64,000 nt of DNA from Massilia agilis (GTDB lineage: Bacteria; Pseudomonadota; Gammaproteobacteria; Burkholderiales; Burkholderiaceae_D). Both the position numbers and the translations under genes were made by a program. This document shows positions 57,026 through 64,000 of the stretch, piece after piece. Below the pieces are notes generated by a model. The model saw only the letters and a program-made list of their open reading frames with translations. It searched no databases and was not told the origin of the DNA. Location: the NCBI RefSeq assembly GCF_024756255.1, contig NZ_JANUHB010000001.1, positions 806,001 through 870,000 of the forward strand, given 5' to 3'. Each line of letters starts with the position of its first letter. Positions within the stretch are counted from its first letter, which is position 1.

Positions 57026-58641
57026 GCGGGCACGGCCTGCTGCTTGTTGGCGCGCCGCAGCAAGTGGCGAATGCGCGCGCTCAGCGCGTCCGGGTGATAG
57101 GGCTTTTGCAGCAGGTTGACCGAGGCGTCCAGCTTGCCCTCGTGTGACAGCACGCCTTCCGCGTAGCCCGAGGTGTACAGGAACTGCGCGTGCGGCAGGC
57201 GCTGGCGCACGATTGCGGCCAGCTCCAGCGCGCTCACCGGCCCGGGCATGATCACGTCCGAAAACACCAGGTCGATGTGGCGCCCGCTTTGCACGATGTC
57301 GACCGCGGCGCCGGCGTCGTGCGCTTCGAGCACGTAGTAGCCGAGCGCCGACAGCAGCGCGCAGGTCGAGGAGCGCACGTCCTCTTCGTCCTCCACCACC
57401 AGGATCGTCTCCAGCCCGCCCAGCAGCGGCGCACTGGCCGGCGCCTCGGCCTGCGCCGGTTCGGCGTCGCTGCGCGGCAGGTAGATGCGCACCCTGGTGC
57501 CGCGCCCCGGTTCGCTCTCCAGCACGATCTCGCCGCCGGACTGCTTGACGAAACCATAGGCCATCGACAGGCCCAGGCCCGTGCCCTGCCCGGTCGGCTT
57601 GGTGGTGAAGAACGGTTCGAACGCGCGCTCGAGCACCTCGGGCGGCATGCCCTTGCCGCTGTCGGCCACTTCGATCATCACGTACTCGCCGGGATCCACG
57701 CCGGCGGGCCGCGCGCTGCCGGCACCGACATTGGCCGCGCGGATCGTGAGCGTGCCCTCGCCCGCCATCGCGTCGCGCGCGTTGATGGCCAGGTTCAGCA
57801 GCACGTTGTTGAGCTGGTTGGGGTCGGCCGTGGTGCTCCACAGGCCGGGCGCGATCTCGGTGGCGACGCGCGCGCGCGGGCCCAGCACGCGGCGCATCAT
57901 CTCGTCCATCTCGCGCAGCAGGTGGCCCGGGTTGAGCACCACCGCCTGCAGCGGCTGGCGCCGCGCGAACGCAAGCAGGTGCGAGGACAGCTTGGCGCCG
58001 CGCTCGACCCCGGCCAGCGCCATGTCCACCCGCGCGCGCCCGGCCTCGTTGATGCCGCCCATCAGCTTGAGCAGCTGCAGGTTGCCGCCGATGATCTGCA
58101 GGACGTTGTTGAAGTCGTGCGCCACGCCGCCGGTGAGCTGGCCGATCGCCTCCATCTTCTGCGCCTGGTGCAGCGCCCACTGGCTGGCCTCGAGCTGCTC
58201 CTGGCTGTGGCGCAGCGATACGAAGGCGGCGTCGCGCTGGCGCCGCGCCACGCAGGCGCCGCTGTGGTAGCGCACGCGCGCCACCAGCTCACGCGGGTCG
58301 GGCCACTTGACCAGGTAATCGTTGGCGCCGGCCGCGAACGCGCGCGCCTTGATGTCCGGATCGTCCTCGGAAGACAGCAGGATCACCGGAATGTGCTCGG
58401 TCGTGGGATCCAGGCGCAGGCGGCGCGTGACCGCGAAGCCGTCGATGTCCGGCATGCGCAGGTCCACCAGCACCACGGTGGCGTCGACTTCCCGGGCCAG
58501 CTCGACCGCGCGCTCGGGGTTGGTGTCAAAGCGCAGCGTGTGCTGGAGACAGTTTTCCAGCCCGTGGGCAATGATGTCTTGTGCGAACGGCTCGTCGTCG
58601 ATCAGCAGGACCGAGCAGTGGCTGGCATCGTCTTCAATCAT
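57007..58641 (-). CDS. Response-regulator/histidine-kinase hybrid (REC-HK-REC)
   Basis: Protein of 544 residues with receiver first (CSVLLIDDEPFAQDIIAHGL, acceptor Asp in VVLVDLRMPDIDG), then HisKA/HATPase (GGVAHDFNNVLQIIGG with acceptor His; GQGTGLGLSMAYGF) and a second receiver (TILVVEDEEDVRSSTCALLS, DLVFSDVIMPG). ATG at 58639-58641 is chosen; the longer frame to 58803 lacks support. It converges on the response regulator (19-base overlap). The cluster thus contains three such hybrids around one phytochrome. Confidence 0.92.
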   Translation of the reverse strand: MIEDDASHCSVLLIDDEPFAQDIIAHGLENCLQHTLRFDTNPERAVELAREVDATVVLVDLRMPDIDGFAVTRRLRLDPTTEHIPVILLSSEDDPDIKARAFAAGANDYLVKWPDPRELVARVRYHSGACVARRQRDAAFVSLRHSQEQLEASQWALHQAQKMEAIGQLTGGVAHDFNNVLQIIGGNLQLLKLMGGINEAGRARVDMALAGVERGAKLSSHLLAFARRQPLQAVVLNPGHLLREMDEMMRRVLGPRARVATEIAPGLWSTTADPNQLNNVLLNLAINARDAMAGEGTLTIRAANVGAGSARPAGVDPGEYVMIEVADSGKGMPPEVLERAFEPFFTTKPTGQGTGLGLSMAYGFVKQSGGEIVLESEPGRGTRVRIYLPRSDAEPAQAEAPASAPLLGGLETILVVEDEEDVRSSTCALLSALGYYVLEAHDAGAAVDIVQSGRHIDLVFSDVIMPGPVSALELAAIVRQRLPHAQFLYTSGYAEGVLSHEGKLDASVNLLQKPYHPDALSARIRHLLRRANKQQAVPAHLGLT

Positions 58642-58843
58642 GTGCGACTGGCAAATCCGGACAACATAAATTGTTGCAAAATGTAAAGCGAAGATTTTAC
58701 AACAACTTTTGTCGATTGCATCTGTCTGGCAGGCCAATCGTGCGCGGGGGTGACGCCCATGCAGCACTGCTGAGTTTTCGCAGAGTCCGGCTGAACACGC
58801 CATGCAAACTGGGTTGGATCACGCATCGCACAAGGAGCCCGCC

Positions 58844-59950
58844 ATGATCCCGAGAAAACCTTTTTTGGCAGCAGCGCTCGCCCTGCTTGCGGCCGCCCCG
58901 CTGGCCGCATTCGCCGACCCGCAGTACACCGTCACCTTCGTGCCGCCCGGGTTCGAGCCCGGGCCGTTCGACCCCATGAACAACGCCGGCCGCGTCGTTG
59001 GCACCTACCAGAACCGCGCCGCCATCTGGGACGGCAGCGGCCTCCTCACGCTCAACGTGCCGCCCGGCACCGGCAGTGGCATCAACGACCACCTGGACGT
59101 GACGGGCCGTGTCTTCAGCACCAACACCGCCTACGCCCTCATCGGCGGCAACTACGTCGACATCCACGCCACGCTGCCGTCGCTGTACTACACCTCCGAG
59201 GGCTACTCGATCAACAACCGCGGCTCGGTGGCCGGCATCGCCGATCCGTTCGTCGACGAGGCGGTGCGCGGCTTCCTCTACCGTAATGGCCATTCGGAAC
59301 TCGTTCCCACGCTGGGCGGCGACTTCAGCTTTGCCCTGAACGTCAACAACCACGACGCGGTGGTGGGCTACGCCAGCAACGGGCAAGGGTCGGTCAACGA
59401 TCCGTTCTACCACGCCATCATCTACCAGGACGGTACAGTGCAGGACCTGGGAACGCTCGGCACCGGCGAGCGCAGTTTGGGTTACGACATCAACGATTGC
59501 GGCCAGGCGGTCGGCTGGTCCAGCATCGGCCCCGACGACAGCGCGATCCACCCGTTCCTCTTCCAGGACGGCAAAATGATCGACCTGGGCACGCTGGGCA
59601 GCGGCTACGGCCAGGCGCACGCGATCAACAACCTAGGGCTGATCGTGGGCGAGTCCGGGGCGACCGTCGAAAGTCCGCTCACGGCCTTCCTGTACATCGA
59701 CCACAAGATGATCGACCTGAACGCCATCACCACGCTGCCGGCCGGCTGGCACCTGGCCACGGCGAGCGACATCAACGACCAGGGCCAGATCCTTGCCATC
59801 GCCTGCAACGGGCCAAATTCCGAGGACTGCACCTCGGTCCGGCTCGACCTGGTGTCGGCCGTTCCCGAGCCGTCGGCGGCGGCGCTGCTGGCGGCCGGGC
59901 TCGCTCTGGTGGCCTGCCGCCGCCGTCGCGTGCGGCGAGCGCGCGCCTGA
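58844..59950 (+). CDS. HAF-repeat protein with PEP-CTERM sorting signal
   Basis: Exported protein of 368 residues. A signal peptide (MIPRKPFLAAALALLAAAPL) is followed by repeats of about 45 residues with AxGINDxGxVVGxx patterns of the HAF family (GYDINDCGQAVGWSSIGPDD, AHAINNLGLIVGESG, ASDINDQGQIL). The C-terminus VPEPSAAALLAAGLALVACRRRR is a PEP-CTERM anchor recognised by exosortase. A clear AAGGAG ribosome site precedes the ATG at 58844. It is likely a surface or biofilm-matrix protein. Confidence 0.92.
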   Translation: MIPRKPFLAAALALLAAAPLAAFADPQYTVTFVPPGFEPGPFDPMNNAGRVVGTYQNRAAIWDGSGLLTLNVPPGTGSGINDHLDVTGRVFSTNTAYALIGGNYVDIHATLPSLYYTSEGYSINNRGSVAGIADPFVDEAVRGFLYRNGHSELVPTLGGDFSFALNVNNHDAVVGYASNGQGSVNDPFYHAIIYQDGTVQDLGTLGTGERSLGYDINDCGQAVGWSSIGPDDSAIHPFLFQDGKMIDLGTLGSGYGQAHAINNLGLIVGESGATVESPLTAFLYIDHKMIDLNAITTLPAGWHLATASDINDQGQILAIACNGPNSEDCTSVRLDLVSAVPEPSAAALLAAGLALVACRRRRVRRARA

Positions 59951-59972
59951 GCTGGTCGCCGCGGCGCAAACG

Positions 59973-60003
59973 AAAAAAGGCCGCGTTCGCACGCGGCCTT
60001 TTG
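59973..60003. terminator. Rho-independent terminator, bidirectional
   Basis: Perfect hairpin AAAAGGCCGCG / CGCGGCCTTTT with loop TTCGCA, just after the PEP-CTERM gene and before the minus-strand tRNA end at 60009. A-rich and T-rich flanks mean it can work in both directions. Confidence 0.85.
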
Positions 60004-60008
60004 CATTC

Positions 60009-60084
60009 TGGCTCCCCGACCTGGACTCGAACCAGGGACCTGCGGATTAACAGTCCGTCGCTCTACCGACTGAGCTATCAGGGA
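60009..60084 (-). tRNA. tRNA-Asn (GUU), copy 1
   Basis: 76-base tRNA read on the minus strand, beginning TCCCTGATAGCTCAGTCGGT and ending with CCA. The anticodon loop CTGTTAA gives GUU, asparagine. Stems and the T loop (GGTTCGAGTCC) are intact. Identical to the copies at 61623 and 61757. Confidence 0.97.
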
Positions 60085-60262
60085 AAGGAGGCCGCATTAT
60101 AGCGGCGTAATTTTGTTTTTGCCAGCCCCGCACGCGTTTTTCGCGGTCGGCCGCTTGTGGCCGGACCAGTTTCCGGCCCGCCTGTCCAACCAGCGCCAGC
60201 CCGTCCTCATCACAGCTGGGGTGCTATAGTTTCAATATTCCGCAACTTCAGCTGTATTCAAC

Positions 60263-61477
60263 ATGAGCACCCCACGCATCCTCGGCACTCCCCTCTCCCC
60301 GTCCGCAACCAAGATCATGCTGCTCGGCTCCGGCGAGCTTGGCAAAGAAGTCATCATCGCCTTCCAGCGCCTCGGCGTCGAAGTCATCGCGGTGGACCGC
60401 TATGCCAACGCACCGGGCCACCAGGTCGCGCACCGCGCCCACGTAATCGACATGACCAACGGCGACCAGCTCGCCGCGCTGATCGAGCAGGAGCAGCCGG
60501 ACCTGGTGATCCCCGAGATCGAAGCCATCGCAACGGCCAAGCTGGCCGAACTGGAAGGCGCCGGCAAGATTACCTGCATCCCCACGGCGCGCGCCGCGAT
60601 GCTGACCATGAACCGCGAAGGCATTCGCCGCCTGGCGGCCGAAGAGCTGGGCCTGGCCACGTCCCCCTACCGCTTCGCCAGCAGCCTGGAAGAGCTGACG
60701 CAGGCTTGCGCCGAGATCGGTTTTCCGTGCGTGGTCAAGCCGGTGATGTCCTCGTCCGGCAAGGGCCAGTCCAAGCTCGACAGCGCCGCCGACATCAAGC
60801 AGGCCTGGGATTACGCCGCATCCGGCAGCCGTGTCGATGCGGGCCGCGTGATCGTCGAAGGCTTCATCGACTTCGATTATGAAATCACCCTGCTGACGGT
60901 GCGCGCGATTGGCGCAGACGGCCAGGTCGAAACGCGTTTCTGCGAGCCGATCGGCCACCTGCAGGAACGCGGCGACTACATCGAGTCGTGGCAACCGCAC
61001 CCGATGAACACGGTGGCGCTGGAGCGTTCGCGCGAGATCGCGGGCAAGGTCACGGGCAACCTGGGTGGCCTGGGCGTGTTCGGCGTGGAGCTCTTCGTCA
61101 AGGGCGACATGGTGTGGTTCTCGGAAGTGAGCCCGCGTCCGCATGACACCGGCATGGTGACGATGGCCAGCCAGGTGCAGAGCGAGTTCGAGCTGCATGC
61201 CAAGGCGGTGCTTGGGCTGCCGGTTAACACCACGCTGCGCTGCCCGGGCGCGTCCGCCGTGATCTACGGCCGCCTGGACGAACAGGGCATCGCGTTCGAA
61301 GGCGTTGCCGACGCGCTGCGCGTGCCGGGCGCGGACATTCGCCTGTTCGGCAAGCCTGAATCCTTCGCGCGCCGCCGCATGGGCGTGGCGCTGGCCACGG
61401 CAGAGAACGCGGAAACCGCGCGCGAGCGCGCACGGGAGGCTGCCAGCAAGGTCAAGCCGGTCAGCGGCAAGGCCTGA
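60263..61477 (+). CDS. purT: Formate-dependent phosphoribosylglycinamide formyltransferase
   Basis: ATP-grasp enzyme of 404 residues that uses formate and ATP to formylate GAR in purine synthesis. It starts [20 protein letters not shown], then [20 protein letters not shown] and the ATP-grasp motifs [33 protein letters not shown] and VGVELFVKG-like [27 protein letters not shown]. Length and motifs match PurT. It lies between tRNA-Asn genes read in the other direction. A terminator hairpin follows. Confidence 0.97.
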   Translation: MSTPRILGTPLSPSATKIMLLGSGELGKEVIIAFQRLGVEVIAVDRYANAPGHQVAHRAHVIDMTNGDQLAALIEQEQPDLVIPEIEAIATAKLAELEGAGKITCIPTARAAMLTMNREGIRRLAAEELGLATSPYRFASSLEELTQACAEIGFPCVVKPVMSSSGKGQSKLDSAADIKQAWDYAASGSRVDAGRVIVEGFIDFDYEITLLTVRAIGADGQVETRFCEPIGHLQERGDYIESWQPHPMNTVALERSREIAGKVTGNLGGLGVFGVELFVKGDMVWFSEVSPRPHDTGMVTMASQVQSEFELHAKAVLGLPVNTTLRCPGASAVIYGRLDEQGIAFEGVADALRVPGADIRLFGKPESFARRRMGVALATAENAETARERAREAASKVKPVSGKA

Positions 61478-61485
61478 CAGCGCCT

Positions 61486-61560
61486 GTAGGGTGGGCTCTC
61501 GAGCCCACGCGGCGATACGCGGCGCGCGAAACAGCGTGGGCTCAAGAGCCCACCCTACGG
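61486..61560. repeat. Palindromic repeat, family A copy 6 (double hairpin)
   Basis: Outer GTAGGGTGGGCTCTCGAGCC and GGGCTCAAGAGCCCACCCTA, with inner GCGGCGATACGCGGCGCGC. Same tips as copy 5 (TC and AA). Between purT and its terminator. Confidence 0.85.
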
Positions 61561-61583
61561 GACGCATTTTTAGCGGCGCAAAC

Positions 61584-61619
61584 GAAAAAAGGAGTTTCGA
61601 TCGCTCGAAACTCCTTTTT
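61584..61619. terminator. Rho-independent terminator, bidirectional
   Basis: Hairpin AAAAAGGAGTTTCGA / TCGAAACTCCTTTTT with a short loop, after purT and before the minus-strand end of tRNA-Asn copy 2. The 20 bases preceding it (61573-61592) equal those before the terminator near 59961, although most of the stem differs. Confidence 0.85.
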
Positions 61620-61622
61620 GTC

Positions 61623-61698
61623 TGGCTCCCCGACCTGGACTCGAACCAGGGACCTGCGGATTAACAGTCCGTCGCTCTACCGACTGAGCTATCAGGGA
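61623..61698 (-). tRNA. tRNA-Asn (GUU), copy 2
   Basis: Second identical 76-base tRNA-Asn on the minus strand, anticodon GUU, CCA encoded. It follows copy 3 by 58 bases in transcription direction. Confidence 0.97.
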
Positions 61699-61756
61699 AT
61701 AAACTCTTGCAACTACATTAAGAAACCCACGAACAACCGTGGCTTTCCAGAAATTC

Positions 61757-61832
61757 TGGCTCCCCGACCTGGACTCGAACCAGGGACCTGCGGATTAACA
61801 GTCCGTCGCTCTACCGACTGAGCTATCAGGGA
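61757..61832 (-). tRNA. tRNA-Asn (GUU), copy 3
   Basis: Third identical tRNA-Asn, minus strand, anticodon GUU, CCA encoded. It is the first of the two tandem copies to be transcribed, downstream of the aminotransferase gene. Confidence 0.97.
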
Positions 61833-61877
61833 TCAATACGTCCTCCGGCATGTCGCCATACCGGAAGAGCCAAGAGT

Positions 61878-63089
61878 TTAGAGCACTTTAGCGATTGCGT
61901 CAACGACCCGGTCGATATTCTTCGAGTTCAACGCGGCCACGCAGATGCGGCCGGTGTCCACGGCGTAGATCGACTCGGCGCGCAGCTTGGCCACCTGTTC
62001 CTTGGTCAGGCCCGAGTACGAGAACATGCCGACTTGCTTGCGCACGAAATCAAAGTCGTGGCCGGGCGCCTTGGCCTTGAGCTTTTCGACCAGCGCATCG
62101 CGCATCTGCTTGATGCGAACGCGCATGTGGGCCAGTTCGTCTTCCCACAGCTGGCGCAGCTCCGGGGTGGACAGCACGGTTGCCACCACCTTGCCGCCAT
62201 GGACCGGCGGGTTGGAGTAGTTGGTGCGCACCACGCGCTTCAGTTGCGACAGCAGGCGTGCCGCCTCTTCCGCGCTCGATGCCACCACCGACAGCGCGCC
62301 CACGCGCTCGCCGTACAGCGAGAACGATTTGGAGAACGAGTTCGACACCAGCAGCGGCCCGCCGGCTTGCACAAAGCGGCCGACGACGGCGCCATCTTCG
62401 GCGATGCCCGAGCCGAAGCCCTGGTAGGCCATGTCGAGGAACGGAATCAGGCCGCCGGCCTTGACCGCCTCGATCACGGCGCCCCACTGCTCTTGCGTGA
62501 GGTCCGCGCCGGTCGGATTATGGCAGCAGGCGTGCAGCACAACGATCGAGCCTTGCGGCATCGACTTGAGCGAGGCGAGCATGCCTTCGAAATTGACACC
62601 GTGGGTGGCCGGGTCGTAGTAGGCGTAGTGGTTGACCACGAAGCCGGCGCTTTCGAACAGCGCGCGGTGGTTTTCCCAGCTCGGGTCGCTGATGTACACC
62701 TGCGAATCCGGGGCAAAACGCTTGAGGAAGTCGGCGCCGATCTTCAGGCCGCCGGTGCCGCCGAGCGCTTGCACGGTCACGGCACGCTTCTCTTGAATTA
62801 CCGGGCTGTTGGCCCCAAATACGAGCTCCTGAACAGCCTTGTCGTACTGCGCCAGGCCTTCGATCGGCAGATAGGTGCGCGGTGCTTGCTGTTCCATCAA
62901 TTTGGATTCCGCTTTCTGCACGCATTCGAGCAGCGGCACCTTGCCGTTGTCGTCGTAATACACACCCACACCGAGGTTAATCTTGGCGGGGTTGGTGTCT
63001 GCGTTGAACGCTTCAGTAATACCCAGGATAGGGTCGCGGGGTGCCATGTCGATGGCGCCGAAAAGGCTGGCAGGGGCGGTGGAATTCAT
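61878..63089 (-). CDS. tyrB: Aromatic amino acid (or aspartate) aminotransferase
   Basis: Class I PLP aminotransferase of 403 residues. It starts with DMAPRDPILGITEAFNADTN and INLGVGVYYDDNGKVPLLEC, has HACCHNPTGADLTQEQW, and carries the PLP-lysine motif SNSFSKSFSLYGERVGALS (typical SFSK). This matches TyrB/AspC aminotransferases that use aromatic residues or aspartate with 2-oxoglutarate. It is divergent from uvrB, as in related genomes. The symbol assumes the aromatic-preferring kind. Confidence 0.93.
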   Translation of the reverse strand: MNSTAPASLFGAIDMAPRDPILGITEAFNADTNPAKINLGVGVYYDDNGKVPLLECVQKAESKLMEQQAPRTYLPIEGLAQYDKAVQELVFGANSPVIQEKRAVTVQALGGTGGLKIGADFLKRFAPDSQVYISDPSWENHRALFESAGFVVNHYAYYDPATHGVNFEGMLASLKSMPQGSIVVLHACCHNPTGADLTQEQWGAVIEAVKAGGLIPFLDMAYQGFGSGIAEDGAVVGRFVQAGGPLLVSNSFSKSFSLYGERVGALSVVASSAEEAARLLSQLKRVVRTNYSNPPVHGGKVVATVLSTPELRQLWEDELAHMRVRIKQMRDALVEKLKAKAPGHDFDFVRKQVGMFSYSGLTKEQVAKLRAESIYAVDTGRICVAALNSKNIDRVVDAIAKVL

Positions 63090-63197
63090 CGTGTTAAACT
63101 TGGTCGTTGGCTGGGGTTTGCAGCGGTTGTATAGACAGCAGCTCCTGCATGTTGCAGTGCCGCAGTCGGACTACCATTCTAGCAAAGGTCTGAAAGC

Positions 63198-64000
63198 ATG
63201 GCAGGCAAGGCAGATTTATCCGTTGCAAACGCACCGGCACCGAACGTCATCACATTCCCGAATTCGCCCTTCAAACTGCACCAGCCGTTTCCGCCTGCAG
63301 GCGACCAGCCGACCGCCATCGCGGGCCTGGTGGAAGGCATCGACGACGGCCTGATGTACCAGACGCTGCTCGGCGTGACCGGTTCGGGCAAGACCTACAC
63401 GATGGCCAACGTGATCGCGCGTTGCGGCCGCCCCGCGATCGTGTTCGCGCCCAACAAAACGCTGGCGGCGCAGCTGTATGCGGAGTTCCGCGAGTTCTTC
63501 CCCGAGAACGCGGTCGAGTACTTCGTCAGCTACTACGACTACTACCAGCCGGAAGCCTACGTGCCGCAGCGCGACCTGTTCATCGAAAAGGACTCGTCGA
63601 TCAACGAGCACATCGAGCAGATGCGCCTGTCGTGCACCAAGTCGCTGATGGAGCGGCGCGATGTGGTGATCGTGGCTACCGTGTCCGCGATCTACGGTAT
63701 CGGTAACCCGAACGAATACCACAAGATGATCCTGACGCTGCGCGCCAAGGACAAGGTGGCGCAGCGCGACGTGATCGCGCGCCTGATCCAGATGCAGTAC
63801 ACGCGCAACGAGATGGACTTCGGCCGCGGCACCTTCCGCGTGCGCGGCGACACCATAGACATCTTCCCGGCGGAGCATGCGGAGCTGGCAATCCGGGTCG
63901 AGATGTTCGACGACGAGATCGAATCGCTTCAGCTGTTCGACCCGCTCACCGGCCGCGTGAAGCAGAAGATCCCGCGCTTTACCGTGTACCCCGGCTCGCA
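63198..64000 (+). CDS. uvrB: Excinuclease ABC subunit B, 3' end outside window
   Basis: DNA repair helicase-like protein; 267 residues visible. Seen are the N-terminal [20 protein letters not shown], Walker [39 protein letters not shown], the beta-hairpin [20 protein letters not shown] and [13 protein letters not shown]. It loads from UvrA and verifies damage. ATG at 63198; the upstream region of about 108 bases is shared with tyrB. No clear LexA box was found there, although uvrB is SOS-controlled in E. coli. Confidence 0.97.
   Translation, partial: MAGKADLSVANAPAPNVITFPNSPFKLHQPFPPAGDQPTAIAGLVEGIDDGLMYQTLLGVTGSGKTYTMANVIARCGRPAIVFAPNKTLAAQLYAEFREFFPENAVEYFVSYYDYYQPEAYVPQRDLFIEKDSSINEHIEQMRLSCTKSLMERRDVVIVATVSAIYGIGNPNEYHKMILTLRAKDKVAQRDVIARLIQMQYTRNEMDFGRGTFRVRGDTIDIFPAEHAELAIRVEMFDDEIESLQLFDPLTGRVKQKIPRFTVYPGS

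Noticed and set aside
63090-63197. LexA box upstream of uvrB
   Set aside because: No CTG-N10-CAG with a TA-rich centre was found in the short intergenic region.

Overview
The window reads as a high-GC chromosome segment of a betaproteobacterium of order Burkholderiales, most likely family Oxalobacteraceae (a Massilia/Duganella/Janthinobacterium-type organism). This is inferred from gene order (ilvBHC-pssA-leuA, a complete isc cluster, tyrB beside uvrB, a sigma/DUF3619/DUF3106/RDD cluster), from protein style (PEP-CTERM protein, DHA2/EmrA/NodT pump) and from dispersed palindromes. Exact taxonomy cannot be fixed from the sequence alone.

Layout. 1-6144: minus-strand branched-chain amino acid operon (ilvB-ilvH-ilvC) running into a SIMPL-domain gene, pssA and a truncated leuA. 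6664-8951: plus-strand four-gene cluster of an ECF-type sigma factor, DUF3619, DUF3106 and RDD proteins with stop/start overlaps. 8982-17398: minus-strand pseudouridine-synthase-fold protein, threonine aldolase and methyltransferase, then iscX-fdx-hscA-hscB-iscA-iscU-iscS-iscR read in reverse, with a near-consensus IscR site upstream of iscR. 17577-29561: mixed housekeeping and accessory genes (uracil-DNA-glycosylase-like protein, Rpn/DUF4351 nuclease, CBS protein, a MacAB-like ABC exporter, tyrosine-catabolism maiA/fahA with a LysR regulator, ChaC, a TfoX C-terminal-domain protein, a NadR-like kinase).

29562-39358 is the notable part: a roughly 9.8-kb, partly AT-rich accessory island flanked by a 903-bp direct duplication of the 3' three-quarters of a PA0069-family radical SAM gene. 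The right copy is complete and sits behind a LexA-type box; the left copy is a 5'-truncated relic. The island carries a 1169-residue SIR2/DUF4020 protein (a known anti-phage class) with a small membrane-protein gene behind it, an opposing row of three genes (unknown 322-residue protein, DUF4238 protein, Sll1717-type P-loop ATPase), and decayed remains of a mobility module resembling the gamma-mobile-trio (recombinase C-terminus, small HTH protein, truncated VPA1269/GmtZ-like protein). It looks like a defence island, and the three-gene row is the best candidate for an undescribed system.

40599-64000: DTW protein, FMN reductase, an EmrAB-NodT efflux operon, two secreted hydrolases, a PLP lyase, a light-signalling cluster (three hybrid histidine kinases, a bacteriophytochrome and its response regulator, with no heme oxygenase in view), a PEP-CTERM/HAF-repeat protein, purT, three identical tRNA-Asn genes, an aromatic aminotransferase and the start of uvrB. 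Two families of palindromic intergenic repeats are scattered through the window; one shows compensatory changes in its hairpin tips.
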